A stretch of 64,000 nt of DNA, from the NCBI RefSeq assembly GCF_014204975.1, contig NZ_JACHMM010000001.1:5146001-5210000 (forward strand). The letters run 5' to 3'. Shown here piece by piece: positions 57,833 through 64,000 of the stretch. Made by a program: the position numbers and the translations under genes. The notes beneath the pieces are model-generated. The model searched no databases. It worked only from the letters and a program-made list of their open reading frames with translations, and was not told the DNA's origin. This stretch comes from Jiangella mangrovi. GTDB lineage: Bacteria; Actinomycetota; Actinomycetes; Jiangellales; Jiangellaceae. How positions within the stretch are numbered: position 1 is the first letter of the stretch; each line of letters opens with the position of its first letter.

Positions 57833-59125
57833 TTACCTGGCGTCCCCTGAACGGACCTTCGGCCGGGCCGCCAGGGAGAGCACCGCCGAAACGATCGAGA
57901 AGGCGCTGAGCTGGATGAGCGCCGCTTCCGTCCAGCCCAGGTGGTCGGACAGGGTTCCCAGCAGGTATCCGGCGAACGCCGCCGGGAGGTACAGCGCGGT
58001 GACGAACAGGCCGGAGCCCCGGCTCGCCAGCGAGCGCTTCATCGACTTGATGATCCCGGCCGAGAGGTTCGCGTAGACCATGCCCGAGATCGCGCCACCG
58101 AAGACGAAGGACAACGCGGCGTGTGCTGCCAGCGAGGAGATCTCGGTGAACAGCAGATAGCCCGATACCGCCGAGACCACCAGGGACACGGCGAGGACGA
58201 TCCGGAAGTCGTAGCGGTCGCCGAGCCATCCTCCGACGAGTGAGAGCACCGCGCCCAGGCCGTAGAGGCTGACGGCGAAGCCGGCGTCCTCGGGACTGAA
58301 CCCGAGCTGCTCGCGCAGATAGGTCGGGTAGAGACCCAGGTATCCGTAGATCGCCAGGCCCGCGAAGGCGGTGGCGACCGCGAGCAGCACGGGGCCTCGG
58401 TCGAGCAGGCTCGATGCGCCCGGCTCGGCCGCATGGGTGACCGGATCGACCGGGACGTCGGCGGGCCGCACCGCCGCGCGGCCACCGTCGTCCGCCGCGT
58501 CGTACTCCGTGAACCACGAGCGGACCAGGGCGACGATGAGGATGAAGACCGGGATGCCGGCCAGGCCGAACGAGACGAGCGGCACCTTCCATCCATGAGC
58601 GCTCAGGATCACCGCCCCCAGGTTGGGTCCGATGATCGCGCCGATCCCGAAGGTGAAGTTCAGCGACGACGCCGCGATCCCGCGATGGTTGAGGAAGTAG
58701 GTCGTCCCGATGGCCAGCAGCGCCGTGAGCTGCATCGACTCGCCGATGCCGAGGACGAACCGGTACACGAGGAGGTCGGCCAGACCCTGCGCGAAGGCGG
58801 TCAGGACGATCGCGGCCGAGAAGATCACCAGGCCGACCAGGACGACCGAACGGCGCTTCAGCCGTGCCAGCAGGAACCCCGTCGGCAGCGCGGCGAGCCC
58901 CATGCCCAGGGTGAAGATCGTGGTGGCGAGCCCGATCTCGGGCACCGTCAGGCCCAGCTCGTCGCGTGCGTCCGGCGCCAGGATCGAGAAGAGCTGCCGG
59001 TCCATGGCGTTGAGCACGTAGGACAGCAGCAGGACCGCGAACATGCCGAGAGCGAGCTTGTTCCTGGCGCCCGAGTAGGGGCCGATCCGGTCCCAGAAGG
59101 ACGTGCCGTGCGTCGTGGTGGTCAT
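57833..59125 (-). CDS. MFS transporter (metabolite uptake type)
   Basis: A 430-aa, about 12-TM protein. Helix 1-2 reads LLSYVLNAMDRQLFSILAP, the 2-3 loop has LLARLKRRSVVLVG and helix 4 region YRFVLGIGESMQL, as in sugar-acid/organic-acid symporters of the major facilitator superfamily. It starts 3 bp after the amidohydrolase stop, so it probably imports that enzyme's substrate. Confidence 0.87.
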   Translation of the reverse strand: MTTTTHGTSFWDRIGPYSGARNKLALGMFAVLLLSYVLNAMDRQLFSILAPDARDELGLTVPEIGLATTIFTLGMGLAALPTGFLLARLKRRSVVLVGLVIFSAAIVLTAFAQGLADLLVYRFVLGIGESMQLTALLAIGTTYFLNHRGIAASSLNFTFGIGAIIGPNLGAVILSAHGWKVPLVSFGLAGIPVFILIVALVRSWFTEYDAADDGGRAAVRPADVPVDPVTHAAEPGASSLLDRGPVLLAVATAFAGLAIYGYLGLYPTYLREQLGFSPEDAGFAVSLYGLGAVLSLVGGWLGDRYDFRIVLAVSLVVSAVSGYLLFTEISSLAAHAALSFVFGGAISGMVYANLSAGIIKSMKRSLASRGSGLFVTALYLPAAFAGYLLGTLSDHLGWTEAALIQLSAFSIVSAVLSLAARPKVRSGDAR

Positions 59126-59128
59126 CGT

Positions 59129-60481
59129 CTACGCTCCCTTCGCGCCGGCGCCGGGCAGCCACGCGCCGCCGCGCCGGTCGTGGGCGGTACCGGACTCTGC
59201 AACGGTCTGACCGCGAAGGACGGTGCGAACGACCCGTCCGGTGAAGGTTCGGCCCGCGTAAGGGGACCAACCTGCTTTGGAGACCACGTCCTCGTTGCCG
59301 AGGCGCCATGTGCCGGCCGGGTCGACCAGGGCCAGGTCGGCGTCGAAGCCCACCCGGATCGCGCCCTTGCGCGGCCACAGGCCGTAGCGGCGCGCGGGCA
59401 TCTCCGCGTAGACGCGCGCGACGTCCTCCCACGCGAGTTGCTGGCGCGCGACGGCGTCGATCAACGCGGGGAACGTGGTGTCGATGCCGGGAAGCCCGAA
59501 GTGGACGTCCCAGATGCTGCCGCAGCCCTTCTGCTGCAGCGTCGACGGGGCGTGGTCGGACGACACGTGGGTCAGGGCGCCGTCGCGGAGGAGCTCCCAC
59601 ATCCGGTCCTCGTCGTGACGATGACGGGCCCGGGCCGGCGGGGTGAACTTGCGCAGCGCCCCGTGGTCGTGCACCTCGTCCTCACGCAGCAGGAAGTACT
59701 GAGGACATGCCTCCGCCGCCAGGTCGGCGCCGCGCTCCCGTTCGGCCGCGATGTAGTCGAGCACCTCCGGATGACTGACGTGCGCGATGGTCGCCGCCGC
59801 CCGGCTGCGCCGCACCAGGGTCGCCGCCACCGCCGTGGCGATGATCTCCGCGCTCCGGTTGCGCCACTCCGGGAGGATCCCGAAGTCCTCGCGGCCCTCG
59901 CCCCGGAGCACGGACTGCGCGTCCTCGGTCAGTGACTCGTCCTCGCAGTGGATGAGGCTCGGTGCGCCGGCGTCCGACGTCGCGCTCAGGTGCCGGCTCA
60001 GGTCGGCGGGGGTGTGGCCCGGAACGCCGTGCGTGGTGCAGGTGAACACCTTGAAGAACGCGATGCCGGCGCGCCATAGGGGGTCGACGTGCTCGCCGTA
60101 GCCCGGCCAGGCATGGGCCGCCAGTGCGTAGTCGACGTTGGAGCGGCCGTCGAGGTACTCGCGTTTCTCCGTCAGGTCCTTCACCGTCCGGACCGGCCCG
60201 GCGTGCGTGTGCTCGATGATCGTCGTCACGCCCGCCCGGGCCGCCGCGGCCGTGCCGGTCGGGAAGTCCTCGCGATCGGTGGACGACGGATCCATGAGAT
60301 GCACGTGGCTGTCCACCCCGCCGGGCAGGACGACCAGTCCATCCGCGTCGATCGTGGTCCGGCTCTCCGGTACCTCGGGCCCGACGTATCCGATCACGCC
60401 GCCGGTGATGCCGACGTTGAGCCTGGCCCGGCCCTGGGAGTTGATCAGTGTGCCGCCAACGACGCTCGTCTCGTAGGTCAC
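59129..60481 (-). CDS. Cyclic-amidohydrolase (dihydroorotase/allantoinase/hydantoinase family)
   Basis: A 450-aa metal-dependent hydrolase opening cyclic amides or imides. It has GGTLINSQGRA, the metal site GGVDSHVHLMDPSS (HxH), a lysine in AFFKVFTC positioned like the carboxylated lysine, LIHCEDE and AHVSHPEV with the histidines, and SSDHAPSTLQQKG with the catalytic Asp. The GTG at 60481 has AAGGAG 7 nt upstream; an in-frame GTG at 60487 is too close. With the divergent asparaginase it suggests breakdown of a cyclic Asp/Asn-like or ureide compound. Confidence 0.87.
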   Translation of the reverse strand: MTYETSVVGGTLINSQGRARLNVGITGGVIGYVGPEVPESRTTIDADGLVVLPGGVDSHVHLMDPSSTDREDFPTGTAAAARAGVTTIIEHTHAGPVRTVKDLTEKREYLDGRSNVDYALAAHAWPGYGEHVDPLWRAGIAFFKVFTCTTHGVPGHTPADLSRHLSATSDAGAPSLIHCEDESLTEDAQSVLRGEGREDFGILPEWRNRSAEIIATAVAATLVRRSRAAATIAHVSHPEVLDYIAAERERGADLAAEACPQYFLLREDEVHDHGALRKFTPPARARHRHDEDRMWELLRDGALTHVSSDHAPSTLQQKGCGSIWDVHFGLPGIDTTFPALIDAVARQQLAWEDVARVYAEMPARRYGLWPRKGAIRVGFDADLALVDPAGTWRLGNEDVVSKAGWSPYAGRTFTGRVVRTVLRGQTVAESGTAHDRRGGAWLPGAGAKGA

Positions 60482-60507
60482 AATCACACTCCTTGGGAGG
60501 GATCGTA

Positions 60508-60528
60508 TATCTTACCTGAGATAAGATA
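60508..60528. promoter_or_regulatory. Operator palindrome shared by divergent catabolic operons
   Basis: TATCTTA-CCTGAGA-TAAGATA, perfect 7-bp arms in the AT-rich gap between the two starts. A likely site for the GntR regulator encoded at 61621. Confidence 0.65.
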
Positions 60529-60576
60529 GCGGCGGCCGGATCCGCAGGCAAGGACGAGAAAGTCGGTGATCGAACG

Positions 60577-61617
60577 GTGGACCTCAACGCCAGTTCGCTA
60601 AGGGTGTCGGTGGGGGCACTCGGGGGCACCATCACGATGGAGGCGGTCGCCGGACGCGGCGGCGTCGTCCCCACGCTCAGCGCGGAGTCGCTGGTGGCGA
60701 GCATTCCTGAGCTCGCCCTCGTCGCCCGGATCTCGACGACGACGTTGTCGAAGCTTCCGGGCGCCTCCCTCTCAGCACAGGACGTGCTCGCAGCGGTCGA
60801 CTGGGCCATGGCCGAGGTCGACGGCGGTGCCGCCGGCGTCGTCGTCGCTCAGGGCACCGACACGCTGGAGGAGACCGCCTACCTGGCCGACCTGTACTGG
60901 AACCGGCCCGAGCCGCTGGTCTTCACCGGCGCCATGCGCCCACCCGGGCAGCCGTCGGCCGACGGCCCCGCGAACCTGGTCGCCGCATGCCGGGTGGCGG
61001 CCTGCGAGCCGGGTCGCGACGCTGGCGTCCTCGTGGTCCTCAACGACGAGATCCACCGGGCTCGCGCCGTCCGGAAGGATCACAGCACCGCCCTGGGCGC
61101 CTTCTCGTCCCCGGTCGCCGGACCGGCCGGATCACTCATCGAGGGACGGGTGACCCTCCACCGGCAGCCGGTCGCCCGGGCGAGGCTGGAACGGCCCACC
61201 TCGGATCCGTACGTGCCGATTCTCGAGACCCACATCGGCGACGACGGCGCGACGTTGCGGGCGGTGCGCAAGGCCGGAGCCCGCGGTGTGACGATCGCGG
61301 CGTTCGGCGTGGGCCATGTCTCGGCGTCCATGGCGGCGGAGATCGAGAAGACGGCCCGTGACATTCCGGTCGTCGTGGGCTCGCGGACGCGGGCCGGCGG
61401 TACGCTTCGTCACACTTACGGATTCGAAGGCTCGGAGATGGACCTGACCAAGCGGGGAGCGATACTCAGCGGGACGCTGGACCACCGGAAGTCCCGGATC
61501 CTGCTGTGGGCGCTCCTGGCAAGCGGAATGTCGACGCCCGAGGTCAGAGCCTCCTTCGACGACATCGCCGCGTCCGGTCCACTCCCCTGCGGCACGAACC
61601 ACGGGGATGGTGGATGA
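60577..61617 (+). CDS. Asparaginase-family amidohydrolase
   Basis: A 346-aa type I/II L-asparaginase-fold enzyme. The nucleophile threonine is in ALGGTITM, and the second site triad in VVAQGTDTLEETAYL (Thr-Asp). FTGAMRPPGQPSADGPANL and a later VVVGSRTRAGGTL are typical family blocks. No signal peptide, so it acts in the cytoplasm. The GTG at 60577 is used. It is followed after 3 bp by the GntR gene, and its regulator site lies 50 bp upstream. Substrate could be Asn, Gln or an N-carbamoyl/succinamic relative produced by the neighbouring hydrolase. Confidence 0.88.
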   Translation: MDLNASSLRVSVGALGGTITMEAVAGRGGVVPTLSAESLVASIPELALVARISTTTLSKLPGASLSAQDVLAAVDWAMAEVDGGAAGVVVAQGTDTLEETAYLADLYWNRPEPLVFTGAMRPPGQPSADGPANLVAACRVAACEPGRDAGVLVVLNDEIHRARAVRKDHSTALGAFSSPVAGPAGSLIEGRVTLHRQPVARARLERPTSDPYVPILETHIGDDGATLRAVRKAGARGVTIAAFGVGHVSASMAAEIEKTARDIPVVVGSRTRAGGTLRHTYGFEGSEMDLTKRGAILSGTLDHRKSRILLWALLASGMSTPEVRASFDDIAASGPLPCGTNHGDGG

Positions 61618-61620
61618 CGG

Positions 61621-62277
61621 ATGGACGATCGCCCGGCCCCGGTGCGCGCCAACAGACCGACGACGTCCGAGGAGTTCGCCTACCACGCCTTGCGCACCGA
61701 CATCCTCACCGGGCGCATCGAGGCCGGGTCTCGTGTCGTCCAGAGCGACGTGGCCGAGCAACTGGGCGTCAGCGTGACCCCCGTCCGCGAGGCCATGCGG
61801 CGCCTCCACACCGAGGGACTGGTGGAGCTCGCACCGCACCGCGGCGCCACGGTGGTGCGGCTCGAGCTCGCCAAGGTGCGCGAGATCTACGACCTGCGCA
61901 TCCTGCTCGAGCCCAGGCTCGTCGAGCGATCGCTGCCGCTCTTCGACACCGGCCGCACCAAGGAGCTCGAGAAGCTGTGCGACGAGATGGACGTCGAGAC
62001 CGGCGTCTCCCATTTCGCCGAGCTGAACCAGCGGTTCCACGACAGCCTCGTCACGTCCGACGACAGCTGGCTGTCGCGCATCGTCACGATGCTGCGGGTG
62101 GCCTCGAGTCCCTACGTCGCGCTCTCGCTCCACGCGGTCCCCTCGCTGATGAAGGTCTCCAACGCCGAGCATCGCCGCATGCTGCGGGCCTTCATCGAGC
62201 AGGACCTCGACGCCGCACGCGAACTGACGGTGCATCACCTCAGCTCGACCGTCGTCGCCCTCGAGGACCACTTGTGA
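61621..62277 (+). CDS. GntR-family (FCD) regulator of the catabolic cluster
   Basis: A 218-aa regulator. The winged helix at about residues 16-80 has YHALRTDILTGRIEAGSRV and recognition segment LGVSVTPVREAMRRL. The FCD effector domain follows with acidic/His residues (DLRILLEPRLVERSL, LNQRFHDSLV, NAEHRRMLRAF). Cotranscribed with the asparaginase gene. It probably binds 60508-60528 and represses both arms until the substrate is present. Confidence 0.87.
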   Translation: MDDRPAPVRANRPTTSEEFAYHALRTDILTGRIEAGSRVVQSDVAEQLGVSVTPVREAMRRLHTEGLVELAPHRGATVVRLELAKVREIYDLRILLEPRLVERSLPLFDTGRTKELEKLCDEMDVETGVSHFAELNQRFHDSLVTSDDSWLSRIVTMLRVASSPYVALSLHAVPSLMKVSNAEHRRMLRAFIEQDLDAARELTVHHLSSTVVALEDHL

Positions 62278-62303
62278 CGACGACCGTGCCAAGCCGTTGC
62301 TGC

Positions 62304-62344
62304 GGTGGCGCGCCCATCACCTGAGCGCGCCACCACCGCGAGGT
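62304..62344. terminator. Bidirectional terminator hairpin
   Basis: GGTGGCGCGC (62304-62313) and GCGCGCCACC (62335-62344) pair perfectly between the convergent GntR and msrA genes. The right arm touches the msrA stop. Confidence 0.6.
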
Positions 62345-62898
62345 CAGCCGGAGGTGGCGGCGCGCCTGGGCAGCACCCAGCCCGGCCGCGGGAAGTGGCA
62401 GGTGTACCCGTTCGGGTACTTCACCAGGTAGTCCTGGTGCTCGGGCTCGGCCTCCCAGAACGGACCGGCGGGCTCGATGGTCGTCACCGCCTTGCCGGGC
62501 CACAGGCCCGAGGCGTCGACGTCGGCGATCGTGTCGCGGGCGACCTGCTCCTGCTCAGGCGTGAGCGGGAAGATGGTCGACCGGTAGCTCGACCCGAGGT
62601 CGTTGCCCTGACGGTTCAGCGTCGACGGGTCGTGGATCTGGAAGAAGAACGCCAGGAGGTCACGATAGGTCGTCCTCGTGGGATCGAAGACGATCTCGAC
62701 GGCCTCGGCGTGGCCTGGGTGGTTGCGGTAGGTCGCATGGTCGTTCTGACCGCCGGTGTAGCCCACGCGGGTCTCCAGCACGCCGGGCTGGCGGCGGATG
62801 AGGTCTTCCATGCCCCAGAAGCACCCGCCGGCCAGCACGGCCGTCTCGGTGCCCGGGGTGCGCGTGATCTGTCCGGTGTCGTTGATCCCGCTGGTCAC
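62344..62898 (-). CDS. msrA: Peptide-methionine (S)-S-oxide reductase
   Basis: A 184-aa repair enzyme for oxidised methionine (S-sulfoxide). The catalytic Cys is in [10 protein letters not shown] (GCFWG), followed by [19 protein letters not shown] and [17 protein letters not shown]. Resolving cysteine placement is CHFPRPG near the C-terminus. The GTG at 62898 overlaps the msrB stop (GTGA), so the two repair enzymes are coupled. Confidence 0.95.
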   Translation of the reverse strand: MTSGINDTGQITRTPGTETAVLAGGCFWGMEDLIRRQPGVLETRVGYTGGQNDHATYRNHPGHAEAVEIVFDPTRTTYRDLLAFFFQIHDPSTLNRQGNDLGSSYRSTIFPLTPEQEQVARDTIADVDASGLWPGKAVTTIEPAGPFWEAEPEHQDYLVKYPNGYTCHFPRPGWVLPRRAATSG

Positions 62899-63374
62899 GA
62901 TGCGTCCTCCTTCGTGCTGATGGTGTCGGCCGTGTCGAACAGCGCGCGGTACTCGCCGTAGCCCTCGGCCTCGAGGTCGGCGACCGGGATGAAGCGCAGC
63001 GCGGCCGAGTTCATGCAGTACCGCTGGCCCCCGGCCTCGGCCGGCCCGTCGTCGAACACATGCCCAAGGTGACTGTCGGCTCCGGCCGAGCGCACCTCCG
63101 TGCGCGTCATCCAGTGCGACCTGTCCGTCTTGGTGCGAACGGCGTCGGCCGCGATCGGCTTCGTGAAGCTCGGCCATCCCGTGCCGCTGTCGTACTTGTC
63201 GGTCGACGAGAACAGCGGCTGGCCGGAGACCACGTCCACGTAGAGGCCGGGCTCGTGGTGGTCCCAGTACTCGTTACGGAACGCCGGCTCGGTCCGGTCC
63301 TGCTGGGTGACGCGGTACTGGCTGTCCGTGAGGCGGCTCAGCGCCTCCGGGGTCTTGCTGTAGTCGTGTAGCAC
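62895..63374 (-). CDS. msrB: Peptide-methionine (R)-S-oxide reductase
   Basis: A 159-aa enzyme for the R-sulfoxide. Family blocks: [19 protein letters not shown] (TExAF..Y), [26 protein letters not shown] and [11 protein letters not shown] with the catalytic Cys. The two CxxC zinc motifs of zinc-type MsrBs are absent: the first Cys pair position reads [11 protein letters not shown], so it is the zinc-free form. AGGAGGATC precedes the GTG at 63374. Confidence 0.94.
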   Translation of the reverse strand: MLHDYSKTPEALSRLTDSQYRVTQQDRTEPAFRNEYWDHHEPGLYVDVVSGQPLFSSTDKYDSGTGWPSFTKPIAADAVRTKTDRSHWMTRTEVRSAGADSHLGHVFDDGPAEAGGQRYCMNSAALRFIPVADLEAEGYGEYRALFDTADTISTKEDAS

Positions 63375-63462
63375 GATCCTCCTCTTCGAGCGTCGCTGGC
63401 TGCGGCGCCTACTGGAAGAACACCGCGGGGGTGCGTTTTGGTCCCGGGGCCGCCGCGAGACC

Positions 63463-64000
63463 TCACGGACGGACGCTGATGATCGTCTTCCCCTGGGGTC
63501 GCTGGGCAGGATTGAAGGCGGCGACGGCGTCGTCGAGGGACGCGACGGTGCCGATGTTCGTCCGCAGCCGCCCAGCCCGCACCCGCTGGACGATCTCACC
63601 CAGCTGCGCGCGATCGGCCTCGACGACGAAGTCGACCGCCAGACCGTCGGCCGGCTGCGCCTCGGGCGGACCGGCGATGGTCACCAGCATGCCGCCGGCC
63701 CGGACCAGGCCCGCGGACCGCTTCTGGATGTCGCCACCGATGACGTCGAAGACCAGGTCGACCTTGCCGGCGTCGTCCAGGGCCTCGGTGCCGAGGTCGA
63801 CGAACTCGTGCGCGCCGAAGTCGAGCGCGGCCTCCCGGTCGGCGGCACGTCCGGTACCGATGACGTAGGCGCCGGCCTCACGGGCCAGCTGCGTCACCAT
63901 GGAGCCGACTCCGCCGGCCGCGCCGTGCACGAGGACGCTCTGCCCCACCTCGAACCGGCCGTGCACGAACAGGCCCTGCCACGCCGTCAGACCCGAGATC
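63463..64000 (-). CDS. Zinc-binding-dehydrogenase-like quinone oxidoreductase (N-terminus beyond window)
   Basis: The C-terminal ~178 residues of a medium-chain NADP(H) oxidoreductase are present. The Rossmann loop is [29 protein letters not shown], of which HGAAGGVGS is the cofactor motif; next comes the [11 protein letters not shown] segment, then DLVFDVIGG and the closing GKTIISVRP. No structural zinc cysteines are seen in this part. Likely a QOR/zeta-crystallin-like reductase of quinones or enones. The gene continues past the right window edge. Confidence 0.85.
   Translation of the reverse strand, partial: ISGLTAWQGLFVHGRFEVGQSVLVHGAAGGVGSMVTQLAREAGAYVIGTGRAADREAALDFGAHEFVDLGTEALDDAGKVDLVFDVIGGDIQKRSAGLVRAGGMLVTIAGPPEAQPADGLAVDFVVEADRAQLGEIVQRVRAGRLRTNIGTVASLDDAVAAFNPAQRPQGKTIISVRP

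Noticed and set aside
1..64000. CRISPR arrays, phage genes, complete insertion sequences, integrase or tRNA attachment sites
   Set aside because: No regularly spaced repeats, no cas, transposase, integrase or phage structural genes were found in any frame read.

Overview
The window is very GC-rich DNA from a high-GC Gram-positive actinomycete. Supporting signs are strong third-position G/C bias, many GTG (and one TTG) starts, 4-bp overlapping start/stop pairs, several apparently leaderless genes, ECF41 and ECF42 sigma factors, LuxR/LAL regulators, lipobox substrate-binding proteins, and small helical proteins of the kind exported by type VII secretion. An ACC deaminase gene and many small-molecule transporters suggest a soil- or plant-associated lifestyle. 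Species cannot be assigned from sequence reading alone. No rRNA, tRNA, CRISPR array or complete insertion sequence was seen.

Left part (1-9 kb). A leftward ABC uptake operon of the NMT1/taurine type ends in an iron-type alcohol dehydrogenase cut by the window edge. Upstream lies a 650-bp gene-free block built almost entirely of nested palindromes (4005-4654), then acdS with its GntR regulator, an ECF41 sigma factor, and a stand-alone 3'-5' exonuclease/DNA polymerase.

9-24 kb. A GH20 hexosaminidase, an SDR lacking the catalytic tyrosine, a LAL regulator whose DNA-binding helices are deleted, and a translationally coupled operon (membrane protein, GNAT, DGPF protein, ECF42 sigma). Next come an MFS exporter behind an ECF42-type promoter, a DUF899 protein, an ArsR-SRPBCC-SnoaL operon, an NAD(P)-binding protein and a D-aminoacylase.

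24-36 kb. FAH-family hydrolase, pyruvate carboxylase and a hexapeptide-repeat protein. A decayed stretch follows: a ceramidase-like pseudogene and a degenerate VapBC toxin-antitoxin pair on either side of an intact SDR. Then comes a TetR gene with twin palindromic operators and a second ECF42 module with two matching promoter sites.

36-54 kb. HAD and WYL genes, then two cell-surface loci. The first (39.6-42.5 kb) encodes a small helical protein, a lipoprotein and a large protein joining a helical N-terminus, about 13 RTX calcium-binding repeats and an M91-type zinc metallopeptidase. The second (44.2-48.1 kb) is an operon of a 59-aa LAMTG/TM peptide, an exosortase-family protease, a GT2 glycosyltransferase and a repeat-containing surface protein, with a UDP-GlcNAc 2-epimerase downstream and a divergent LuxR-type regulator. 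A CUT1 sugar ABC operon follows.

54-64 kb. VOC protein, MFS exporter, and a divergent catabolic cluster (Tat-exported beta-propeller protein, MFS, cyclic-amide hydrolase / asparaginase, GntR) sharing one palindromic operator. The window ends with msrB-msrA and a partial medium-chain dehydrogenase.
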